DNA of 42,680 nt from an uncultured Clostridia bacterium. GTDB lineage: Bacteria; Bacillota; Clostridia; Lachnospirales; Lachnospiraceae. The stretch lies in assembly GCA_948472945.1 (NCBI GenBank), contig CAOKVX010000021.1, positions 1-42,680 of the forward strand, read 5' to 3'. The notes beneath the pieces were generated by a model, which saw nothing but the letters and a program-made list of their open reading frames with translations, had not been told where the DNA came from and did no database searches. The position numbers and the translations under genes were made by a program. Shown in pieces: positions 5,966 to 15,200 of this stretch (its first letter is position 1; each line of letters opens with the position of its first letter).

Positions 5966-8900
5966 TTAGAATTTTCCAACATACCAGCTTTCACCCGGAC
6001 CCATATAGGAATTTTTCAAGCCTCTGGCGGTCGGATATAACACAAGCTTCTGCAGTACAATTTCCGGGTCGAGCGAGTATATGCGTATTGTATGTACGCC
6101 TTCGCTTAATTCACCCAGATTGACCGTACTGGTGTGGATTCCGTTTTTCACACCGTTTGACCAAAGCGAATCCCTCCATGTTCCTGCAATATATTTATCA
6201 GTGATAGTATCCACGCTCTGCATTGGTTCGCCGTCGACAGAGACGCCGTATTTCATAGTCACCTGATTTCTGTCCACATTGTTGGACGGCGCAATATATG
6301 CGAGCATCGAATACTTTCCGCTTTGCCCCGTCTTTACCTTATATTCTACGTACGGAGCTTCGTCCTCATAATAAAAGCGCCCTGTGCATGGGAACACTTT
6401 CAGCGACGAGAGGCCGCGGCCATAATTCTTAATCTCTTTCCATCCGGCGTCGTCTGCCGCCGGCCTTGAGTTTGTGTAATGCTCTGCTTCAATCGAAATA
6501 TAATTATGCGCCTCGACAAATGTTTTCTCACTTAAGCCCTCCGTCTGTATAACCAAAGCCGTCACACTGATTACAACTGTCTGCCCGTTTCCTTTAACGG
6601 TTACTTTGCCGGCGCCGTCCGCAGCAAATTTTGAAAAGTCGACGCTTATACAGACAGTTTCCTGCTCATTCACTGTACCGGATTCTGTGCTTAACCTAAT
6701 CCATTCGGCATCGGCCGATATCTGATAATCAAAGGCCGCTTTGCCGCCGTTCATAATATTAATAGAATATATCTCATTGTTGATGTTCGTAAAATCCTGC
6801 AAATTTGCGGTACCGCTGTCATATGCCTTTGAATCCCCCTGCATGCGGATGTACATATGTGCCTCCTCCGGAATATCTACGTACACCGGAACCGGATACG
6901 CCCCCTGCGGTCTCCATTCAGGATAACCGATATGCGCCGCATTTTTTGCCTGATACATCATACCGTCCCACTTATTGCCTACGCCTCCCGGCATATCTTT
7001 GTCATAGGTCTGTTCGAGTTCCTTATCAAAGGCAATTTCCTCCTCCATCAGGGCCGCATACACGTTTGCGCTGGCAAGGTTCTGTTTTGCATACGCCTGA
7101 TTCAGTCCGGCATAAATCTGTATACGTACCACATTGGCCGCCGCCACGGCAGGATAATAAATAAGCTGGAAATACGGAGCCTGCGAAATTTCAGGCAGCT
7201 TTTCTTTGTACTCTTCCGCCAATTTTATCAGGTTGTCAATGCGCGCAAGCATCCCCATCGCCTCATTATAATTGTCAAGGCTGTATGTTGACGCCACCAC
7301 ATTTTCCGGCCTGCGGATAGTGTTTATCTTCAAATATTCCTCAAATATGGCAGTCAAATCACTGATTCCCTGTTCATCCGTGTCTTTGCCAAACTGCTCC
7401 TCCATCCACTGCTTTGTATACTGCTCGGTACTGTTTATGTTGCCGCTGCCCCACTTATCATAATCCCATGCCATATCCATAAAATATGATATTGCGGATT
7501 CCATAGGTTTCAAATCGCCTACATTTAAAATCCACATATCTTTCACGCCGTAATCATACGCCATCGACATCTGCTCCCACATCTTCTGAAGCTGCAGCGT
7601 CTGCACCCACTGGTACGAAGTTGGTGCGCCGTTGTAATCCACATGGTAGTACATACCCCAGCCACCCTTACGGTTCTTGCTTTCTTCCGTCGGAAGCGTG
7701 CGGACATTGCCATAGTTATCCTCGGAAAGCATGACAATGGTATCGTCAAGTTCCTCCCAGTCGCACAGGCCTGCCGTCGTTTCGTCGCCGTACCAATAGT
7801 CCTCCACTTCCTTATAAAGCGCCAGAAGCTTAGGATTGTTTTCCAGACCATAATCCTTTAATATTTTTTTCTGGTCAAGGATTACTTCTTTCAGAAGCGA
7901 AATGTTTTCTGCAACCGTGCTTCCCTCCGGCAGCATGGGCGCGTCGCCGTCCCCACGCATTCCAATAGTTATAACATTCTCAAATTGTCCGTTGCGCTCC
8001 GCCCCCTCGGTAAAGAATTTTTTAAGGCCGTCGCTGTTCGTGTAATAATTCCATTCGCCATTTCCATAATTTGATTTGCCCCTGCTCCACTCCTGATGCG
8101 CTTTCATCATCGGCTCATGGTGGGACGTACCCATGACAATACCATACCTGTCCGCAAGCTGTGCGCTTGCCTCCGGTACCTCCACGCCGTCTGTGCTGAA
8201 CGACGACGACCACATTGCCGGCCACAGATAATTACCCTTTAGGCGTAAAATGAGCTGAAATACATTTTCGTAAAAATACTCGTTAAATTTGCCGCCTTTA
8301 TCCTTCTTAAAAAAGTTATTGCCCCAGCTGCCAAGCGCAGGCTCCTCGTCATTTAGAAATATACCGCGGTATTTCACGGACGGCTCCTTTGAAGTCACAC
8401 ACAATGTTTTAGAGTGTAATGTGACTGTCTCTTTCTTTTCCGGTTGCACATTCGCCCAGTACACCCACGGCGATACTCCCATCAGTTCAGATATGTGAAA
8501 AATTCCGTATATCGTGCCCCGCTTGTCGCTTCCGGCGACGACGAGAGCTTCATTTATACCCTCAGCCGGATTCTGTACGAATTGAATTTTGTAGCTCTCC
8601 CTTTTTCCATTAATCGTACTAACATCTAATTTGCCGCTCTCAATCATTTTGTCAATGAGCCGGTTGTTGCCAATGCTTCCGGCTATAATAGGTATACCCG
8701 AAATATTATCCGCATCTGTAACAATTTCCGGACAAGCTTCTGAAACAAGCTCAACATCGCTCTGAAAACATTCCGCAACAAGCCTTAACCCCTCATAGTC
8801 TTCTCCGTCCGGGTCAAGATACATCTGTTCCGAATGTCCGGAAGAAGCAAGAACATAATCTCTTTCCGGCTCCTCAGTCGGTCCCGGTACAGGCGTCTGG

Positions 8901-9595
8901 TCTGCCGGCGGATTAGTCGCGATATATCCCGATTCACTTTTTTTCGTTACTGTTATTTCACATACCGCTTTCTTTCCCCAACCGTCTGCAGCATATGCCG
9001 TAACTTTCGTCTTTCCTTCTTTTTTTGCTTTCACAACTCCTGTTTTGCTGACAGATACAATATTCTCATCTGCCGCTTTGTAAACCACCTTTTTCACGGT
9101 AGCATTTTTCGGTGACACTTTCGCTTTCAAAACTGCCCTTGCCTCCTCGCCGGTCCCTCCTAAATTGAGAGTAATATTTTTTTTGTTCAGCGTAACCTTT
9201 TTTGCCTTTTTCAGTGATTTTACCACGTTTACTTTAAGCTTCGCTTTCCTGTTTCCCGAAACCGATTTGACTGTAACCGTTGCCGTTCCGGTCTTCTTCG
9301 CTTTCAACACTCCCTTAGTGGAAACCGCCACGACTGAAGGCGTACCCGAAATATAACGAAGCTTTTTATTTTCCGCTTTCCTCGGTTCCACTGATGCCTT
9401 GATCTTGTATTTCGTTCCCTTTTTCATTGTAAGCACCGAAATACCCGGCTTTACCAAATCAACGCCCGAAACTTTCACATTTTTCTTTGCAGCGGTAATT
9501 TTTACTGTTCCCTGTACGGCAAACACTGTAATTAACATAACAACCGCCAAAAATCCCGCCGTAATTCTTCGTCTGTTGCATTTAAAAGTTTTCAT
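5966..9595 (-). CDS. Secreted GH115 xylan alpha-1,2-glucuronidase with two BIG2 domains
   Basis: This 1209-residue protein opens with a signal peptide (about 1-36). Two Ig-like BIG2 domains follow (about 37-125 and 126-219, each with the VSxxGVxKAKKxGxxxVT pattern), then a Pro-rich linker. The GH115 catalytic region (about 250-1000) shows typical segments: YRGIFLNDEEPALGSWG, LKGNYLWPAMWSSSF, MGTSHHEPMMKAHQEW and YDYGVKDMWILNVGDLKP. The C-terminal beta domain (about 1050-1209) is also present. GH115 enzymes remove 4-O-methyl-glucuronic acid side chains from xylan. The BIG2 pair probably places the enzyme at the cell surface or on the wall. The start is supported by GGGAGGAAG upstream. An AraC regulator is divergent. 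Confidence 0.92.
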   Translation of the reverse strand: MKTFKCNRRRITAGFLAVVMLITVFAVQGTVKITAAKKNVKVSGVDLVKPGISVLTMKKGTKYKIKASVEPRKAENKKLRYISGTPSVVAVSTKGVLKAKKTGTATVTVKSVSGNRKAKLKVNVVKSLKKAKKVTLNKKNITLNLGGTGEEARAVLKAKVSPKNATVKKVVYKAADENIVSVSKTGVVKAKKEGKTKVTAYAADGWGKKAVCEITVTKKSESGYIATNPPADQTPVPGPTEEPERDYVLASSGHSEQMYLDPDGEDYEGLRLVAECFQSDVELVSEACPEIVTDADNISGIPIIAGSIGNNRLIDKMIESGKLDVSTINGKRESYKIQFVQNPAEGINEALVVAGSDKRGTIYGIFHISELMGVSPWVYWANVQPEKKETVTLHSKTLCVTSKEPSVKYRGIFLNDEEPALGSWGNNFFKKDKGGKFNEYFYENVFQLILRLKGNYLWPAMWSSSFSTDGVEVPEASAQLADRYGIVMGTSHHEPMMKAHQEWSRGKSNYGNGEWNYYTNSDGLKKFFTEGAERNGQFENVITIGMRGDGDAPMLPEGSTVAENISLLKEVILDQKKILKDYGLENNPKLLALYKEVEDYWYGDETTAGLCDWEELDDTIVMLSEDNYGNVRTLPTEESKNRKGGWGMYYHVDYNGAPTSYQWVQTLQLQKMWEQMSMAYDYGVKDMWILNVGDLKPMESAISYFMDMAWDYDKWGSGNINSTEQYTKQWMEEQFGKDTDEQGISDLTAIFEEYLKINTIRRPENVVASTYSLDNYNEAMGMLARIDNLIKLAEEYKEKLPEISQAPYFQLIYYPAVAAANVVRIQIYAGLNQAYAKQNLASANVYAALMEEEIAFDKELEQTYDKDMPGGVGNKWDGMMYQAKNAAHIGYPEWRPQGAYPVPVYVDIPEEAHMYIRMQGDSKAYDSGTANLQDFTNINNEIYSINIMNGGKAAFDYQISADAEWIRLSTESGTVNEQETVCISVDFSKFAADGAGKVTVKGNGQTVVISVTALVIQTEGLSEKTFVEAHNYISIEAEHYTNSRPAADDAGWKEIKNYGRGLSSLKVFPCTGRFYYEDEAPYVEYKVKTGQSGKYSMLAYIAPSNNVDRNQVTMKYGVSVDGEPMQSVDTITDKYIAGTWRDSLWSNGVKNGIHTSTVNLGELSEGVHTIRIYSLDPEIVLQKLVLYPTARGLKNSYMGPGESWYVGKF

Positions 9596-9752
9596 ATACT
9601 TCTTCCTCCCGCCTTGCAGCTTGCAATATATTTACTTATATACTATAATAAAGCAAAATATATAAAATATCTTTTAGTATATTGTTTAAAAACTTGCAGA
9701 AATTGCTATCATACCTATATATAAATTATTGGGTAGATTCAGAGTAGAATAA

Positions 9753-9768
9753 TACCGGTATACCGGTA
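9753..9768. promoter_or_regulatory. 16-bp perfect palindrome in the GH115/AraC divergent region
   Basis: TACCGGTATACCGGTA is a perfect palindrome and also two copies of the palindrome TACCGGTA. It lies between the GH115 start (9595) and the AraC start (9869) in otherwise A/T-rich DNA. This is the kind of place where a regulator site is expected. AraC proteins more often use direct repeats, which this site also offers. Confidence 0.5.
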
Positions 9769-9868
9769 TCTTGTCTAATAAATTGTTGAGAAAACTATGC
9801 GGGATATTTGTTCAACTGCAAGACGGATTTTTATGTACTGTTATTCCATTGGCAGGAGGCGGGATTAC

Positions 9869-10717
9869 ATGATTAAGGAGTATTCCGATGAAATATCGTT
9901 TAACATACTTACATCAAAACAGAGCTACGTGAATGATTTTCATCTTCACAATTTTTATGAGTTGTTTCTGTTGTTGGATGGCGAACTCGATTTCTGCGTT
10001 CAGCAGACATTTTACCATCTGACGCCGGGCTCGCTTATGATGATTAATGATTTGGAGCTGCACAAGGCAATCAATAGAAAAGAAACTCCCTACAAAAGAA
10101 TCTATATCCATATACCCCCGTCCTTTTTTAATAAATATATTGCCGACGATATGGACCTTTCCGCCTGCTTTACGGCAAGAAATATCGGGGAACAGAACAT
10201 GATTCATTTAAAAGACAAGCAAATTTCATATTTTGTGAAACAGTTCAACCAGATTACGGAAAACAAAAAGAACCTGCAACTCGGCAGCAAAATTCTGCTG
10301 GAAACTTATCTTATACAACTGTTGGTTTTTGTGAACAATATTTTTAACCTTTCCACTCCTCATTTTATGTTTCAGTATACACCTACAGTCCAGGATATTA
10401 TGAATTATATGGAGGGACATTTAACGGACACAATAACGCTTGATTCCCTCGCACAGATTTTTTCTCTTAGTAAATATTATATATGCCACATTTTTAAAGC
10501 AGAAACCGGCACAACAATTATTAACTATCTTCTGCTGCTTCGCATTTCCAGGGCAAAGCAACTTTTGTGCGATGGAAAAAACGTTACGGAAACCTGCTAT
10601 TTATCCGGATTTGGAAACTACAGCAACTTCATCACTACATTTAAAAAACACACAGGTTACACGCCCAAAAAATATTCCACACTTTTCGGACGTCAGGACA
10701 ATACAACATTAACCTAA
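9869..10717 (+). CDS. AraC-family transcriptional regulator
   Basis: The start at 9869 (MIKEYSDEISFNILTSKQSY) has AGGAGG 7-8 nt upstream and is preferred to the upstream ATG at 9797; the product is 282 residues. The N-terminal part has the cupin-like sensor pattern (HLHNFYELFLLLDG and YHLTPGSLMMI). The C-terminal about 100 residues carry two HTH motifs with DSLAQIFSLSKYYICHIFK and the hallmark ending LSGFGNYSNFITTFKKHTG plus TPKKY. It is divergent from the GH115 gene, so it probably senses a xylo-oligosaccharide or related sugar and activates that gene; this is inferred from position. Confidence 0.88.
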   Translation: MIKEYSDEISFNILTSKQSYVNDFHLHNFYELFLLLDGELDFCVQQTFYHLTPGSLMMINDLELHKAINRKETPYKRIYIHIPPSFFNKYIADDMDLSACFTARNIGEQNMIHLKDKQISYFVKQFNQITENKKNLQLGSKILLETYLIQLLVFVNNIFNLSTPHFMFQYTPTVQDIMNYMEGHLTDTITLDSLAQIFSLSKYYICHIFKAETGTTIINYLLLLRISRAKQLLCDGKNVTETCYLSGFGNYSNFITTFKKHTGYTPKKYSTLFGRQDNTTLT

Positions 10718-10771
10718 TGTTCCATATCAAAGTGTAGAAAACTTGAAAAACGAAAAAATGGGTATAAGAAA

Positions 10772-10796
10772 AGCATCCACTCATAAAGTGGATGCT
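10772..10796 (-). terminator. Terminator of the secreted FN3 gene
   Basis: AGCATCCACT and AGTGGATGCT form a perfect 10-bp stem with a 5-nt loop. On the - strand it is followed by TTTTCTT. It starts 7 nt after the stop of the FN3 gene. It may also stop the convergent AraC transcript. Confidence 0.85.
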
Positions 10797-10802
10797 CCAA
10801 GC

Positions 10803-11990
10803 CTACCTCGGCACGCGCACCTTTATAGCCTTGCTGAACTTACCGTCCATTATTCTCTTCTGTTCTCCCTTTACATAGGCCCTTACCTTATAATAATATG
10901 TCTGCCCGCCATTTACACGGCTGTCGGTATATTTTACCCTGCTGTTTTTCTTAATTCTCTTTATCATAGAGTATTTGCCGTTTTTCTTGCTGCTCCTGTA
11001 TATTTTGTAGCCCTTGGCGCTGCTCATCTTTTTCCATGACAGCGTTACCTTTGCTTTCGCCTTGGACGCCGAAAGCCCCTTTACACTAGCAGGCGGCACT
11101 TTTATGCTTACAACCGGAGAATAATCCCCGTATATTCTGCTGCCGTCTGATGCCGTCTTAAATGGACGCATCCTGAATAAATATTTGGTTGAATTTTTGA
11201 AACTCTTTGAATATGAAGTCTTATTCACATCTGTAATAGTCGCTACAAGCTTATCCTGTTTAGTCTTTTTATCATATTCATACAGGACATAGCCGTCTGC
11301 CTTTTCATTTTTCTGCCACTTGAAATATACTTTTTTTGAGCCTGCCTTACATGAGACGGTCAAAATATTGCGTCCAATATTAATATTTGTAGTCGGGTTC
11401 GTAACCGAAGGCGGCTGGTTTGTTCCCGTATTTGGCTTGTCAGATGGCGACTGCGTTCCGCCGTTTGATGAGACAGTAACCGGATTCGTGTTTGCAAGAG
11501 GCATAATTTCTTCTTTGAGACCGCTGCTTCCAACATACTTAATACCCGGAGTATTGCTGTCTTTGTCCTGACTCATTACCTCTATCTTTATCTGATAACT
11601 CTTGCTTGTCGGATTGACCGCAACCGTTCCAATTCCGCCCCCGTTTGAACTATCAAATATTTCCCCGCTGTTTTTACCTGATATAATGACATCAACTATG
11701 TAGCTGCCGTCCTTTTGCTTCGTAACGGACGCATCCTTCACATAACTTTTTATTGTATCCTTAAACTTAAATGTAGGCTGTTCCATTGTTCCGCTTAAAG
11801 CTGACACACTCAGCTGCATACGCAGTGATGTTATCCGTCCTGCTTTTCCCTCAGGCAGTTCGAGCGAAACGTCAACATTATTGTTCTGTACTATCAGTGA
11901 CGCGCTGCCCGTCTCTGCTGCAAAAGCCGCTGCAGGGAGCGCTACAAAACAGGCAAACAATATACACATATACAAAATAAATTTTTTCAT
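10803..11990 (-). CDS. Secreted protein: cohesin-like N-domain plus two FN3 domains
   Basis: The start at 11990 (MKKFILYMCILFACF) has GGAGATATAGA upstream; the product is 395 residues with a clear signal peptide (about 1-28, AAAFAAE). Residues about 30-180 form a beta-rich domain (VDVSLELPEGKAGRI, then SLRMQLSVSAL, IVDVIISGKN and YQIKIEVMSQD) reminiscent of cohesin or other jelly-roll domains, but this is not certain. A Thr/Pro/Asn linker (about 180-205) leads to two FN3 domains with YFKWQKNEKADGYVLYEY and LSWKKMSSAKGYKIYRS. No catalytic motif is visible. It lies directly downstream of the dockerin-bearing M60 gene on the same strand, so a binding-partner or scaffold role is possible but unproven. 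Confidence 0.7.
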   Translation of the reverse strand: MKKFILYMCILFACFVALPAAAFAAETGSASLIVQNNNVDVSLELPEGKAGRITSLRMQLSVSALSGTMEQPTFKFKDTIKSYVKDASVTKQKDGSYIVDVIISGKNSGEIFDSSNGGGIGTVAVNPTSKSYQIKIEVMSQDKDSNTPGIKYVGSSGLKEEIMPLANTNPVTVSSNGGTQSPSDKPNTGTNQPPSVTNPTTNINIGRNILTVSCKAGSKKVYFKWQKNEKADGYVLYEYDKKTKQDKLVATITDVNKTSYSKSFKNSTKYLFRMRPFKTASDGSRIYGDYSPVVSIKVPPASVKGLSASKAKAKVTLSWKKMSSAKGYKIYRSSKKNGKYSMIKRIKKNSRVKYTDSRVNGGQTYYYKVRAYVKGEQKRIMDGKFSKAIKVRVPR

Positions 11991-12063
11991 TCTATATCTC
12001 CATTCTTCGGCCAATTTTCAGCCACATATATTAATTATGTAACTCAAACTTCGCAAGACCATT

Positions 12064-12224
12064 GTGAAATACATACAGTAAGTGATTATTCTATTTCCGC
12101 AGGAGCCAAATAGCCTTTAGCAATCCTGACGATTAATCAGTTATGCATGGTATTCGACTCATAATAAACACTTGGTTAAAGCGTATGTCTTGCTGAATCA
12201 AATAATCACTTACTGTTATTTCAC
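12064..12224. repeat. 161-bp element bounded by 24-bp inverted repeats
   Basis: The left arm GTGAAATA + CAT + ACAGTAAGTGATTATT (12064-12090) matches the reverse complement of 12201-12224 except for the 3-nt CAT insertion. The interior (about 110 bp) has no gene. The element sits between two - strand genes. No target-site duplication is obvious, so it is a candidate MITE-like element or a long regulatory hairpin rather than a proven one. Confidence 0.55.
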
Positions 12225-12259
12225 TTACAGCTTTGAAGCTTGTGTAAAGTAATTATATA

Positions 12260-15200
12260 TCACATTCCATCATTCTGCAATGTGTCTGTGAGAGTAATCT
12301 CCGGCAGTGTTTCCGGAACAGTTATCATCTGGGTATCGCTGACAATTCGTTCACCTTCAAGAGTAAGCGCATTATCAACACGATATAACTCACCGCGCAC
12401 ACCCTCAAGCTGCTTAATGGAATTTTCATCCCAATGGCCCGGTTCTACATAATATACCCATGTACCGTCTGAGGTCTCGCCGAGGTTGCCGGCTGCCGGA
12501 ACATCTGCAAAAATTACCTGTCCCGCTTCTACATTACCATCCTTTGCTCCAATTACATTTCCCTGCGAATCGTAAAGTACAACAACATTGTATGCAGGAT
12601 TTCCTTTATACACTCCGGTAAATATGAGCGATCCCTTTGGAATTACATCCTCCGGCTGTTTTCCGTACTTGTAATCCGACTGCAGTACTCCGATTGCCGG
12701 GCTGTTATCCTCTGTCGTCATAAATTCAAGGTTATCTCCTGTCGGACCGCACACATCAATCTCATTGATTGAAATGTTTCCGGACTGAGGTATGGTAATC
12801 TTAACATATCTGGCATCGTAGGTTCCAATCCAGCTATCACGCTCTTCCTCATTAACTGAGTCAAACCACAGGATGTGTTCGCCTGCTGTGTTGAGACTGT
12901 CGTCTTCTGATTTTACAGTAGTCCATGCGCTGCCGTCGGCACTTACCTCTACGGTTACGCCCGCAATTGCATCTCCGACATATTTCAGAGACGTAACCTC
13001 CTGCGTACAGTGCATATCAATAGTAATTGTCGCACCGTTCTCACCGCTAACTCCGTTGTACGTTCCCGTCTGTGACAGGTCGTTGTCAATAATCCTGTCA
13101 ATACTGTGCAGTTTCTTTTCCTCTACAGCCGAAGGGTTTGACGCGTCATATCCACTGTCAGGGTCTTCATCACCCATATCAACTGCTATATCGTCGTCCG
13201 AGGTCATTGTCGTCTCAACCGTCCACTCGCTCTTATCAAGCACTCCGTCGGTCTGTATCTTTGCAGAGCCTGCATATGCCGTCTTTGAGTAGTTCAAATA
13301 TTTGTCTACAGCACGCACCTCATATTCCATAACCCTGTTATTTATGGACAAAATAGTGTCAACATATACTGTGGACTCAGCTGTATCGATAGGTATGAAT
13401 CCTACAACCTTAGACGATTTCTGTCCGTTTGACGTCATAGTTCTTATAATCTCATATCCTAAAATTACATCCTTATCCTTGTCGGTAGAGATATTTACTT
13501 CCACCTTATTTGAATTTGATGATATTGTAGCGCTAACCGCATCCAAATCTTTTATGTTTCCATCTTCCGACGGATGTGCCGCGCGGTAATCCCTTGCGTC
13601 GTCATTTACATAATACAGCGCCTTAGTCTCAGCCTCGCCGTATTTCGCTGCATATTCAAGTGTCGCTTCATCCGGCACCATTCCCCAACGCTCAAAGAAC
13701 GGAATTATATTTTTATTTGCTGCCGCACATGCAAGCCTCATAAGATTCTGGTCCGTGCCTCCGTTTAACGTAAGCCCTTCCTGAGGAGCCTTTGACGGAT
13801 TTCTCGAATAGGTATCTACCCTTGCAAAGAACAGATTGTTAAACTGGTCTTCATAATTGTCAAATATATGTCTGTCGTCTGTATTGTTATCATATGCCAA
13901 ATGCAGCTGCCAGTACAGCGCAAGCTGCGTTGCAACATTCGGCGAGCGTCCTATAGCTCCAGAGGTTACTTTCTTATAGACATTTTCGTAAGTAAACCTT
14001 GTTTTGCCCGGCACCTTTGTAAGAAGCTGAGCGAAATAGTTATTTGTCACCTCGGCAACCGCATATGTGCCCTGATTTATACAATGTCCGATTTCATGGG
14101 CGACACCCCATCCAAATCCGGCCCAGCTGCTTGGACCGCTGGCAAGTCCGCATGAACCCCACTCTATACCGATATGGTTTCCGGACGCATACATAAACGC
14201 GCCTGCAAACATTCTCATATATCTTATATTTTGATGCTGCGAAGGCAGGGCGTTGTTGCCTCTTACTGTTCCGGCCTCATCGCTAAGTCCCTTGTGCTGA
14301 TAGAACAGCGTCATTGTGTCCTCCATAGCTTTCAGGGCATTGTCGAGCTTCTGAACCTTATCCTCCGCGTTTGCAAGTCCGGCCCAAACCTGAGTCGCCG
14401 GTAGGGAGTACATCATTTTCTCCATCATAATATCTGTTGAGTTCAAAATACAATTTGTTCTGTCATAAGCATAATCCACATGTTTTACGCCGACATGCTT
14501 TGCCTCATGCTCAGCCTCTATACCGCCGACATAGGCTTCAAGTTTTTCTACATATTCGCGTATAGCCGCAGTACGCTCATCTCCGGTCTTTCCGTATACG
14601 CTTAGCGCAGGTACCGCGCTTCCTCCGCTGATACGCACTGCATATTTGTCTGACGTATTATTGCCTGTATAAGCTATATACATCTGTCCTCCGCGCTCAA
14701 AATCATTTGTACTAATCTGCGGAACCGTAATTTCGTTCCTTCCGATTTTGAGGTTAACGGTCTTTGCAAATCCGCCCGACTCCGAATGATACTGTGTAAA
14801 TACAAGCTGCAGATTCGTTGAGTCCCCGATTCTCTTTGTATTGTGTCCTACATATACGAGAAGACTCTCCCCGGTATATGCAACCCGGCCCAACGGCTGC
14901 CATGCGTTCAAGCCGCCGAATCCAAGATGACCGTCTTTTTTCGCAGTAATCCTGTTGTCAACCTCATACATTGGTTCAAGGTTTGCTTCAAGAATTTCTC
15001 TTGCTGTCTTTAACTCAAGCAACAGCTCGCTGTAAAGCGGATGTTTTTCCCCGCTCACTTCATCTGTAGCCTCAATGTCTCTCTCTAACTGTGCTATCAC
15101 TTCCTCTGTCACATCATCGCGGAGAGTTGTATGCATCTCGTCCACATACAGTCCCATTATGTCATCCTCAAGCGAGTCATATTTATGGAAGTGAATCTCT

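Noticed and set aside
6081-9665. Many open frames on the + strand opposite the GH115 gene
   Set aside because: They have no ribosome-binding sites or recognisable motifs and lie antisense to a clear, full-length GH115 gene.
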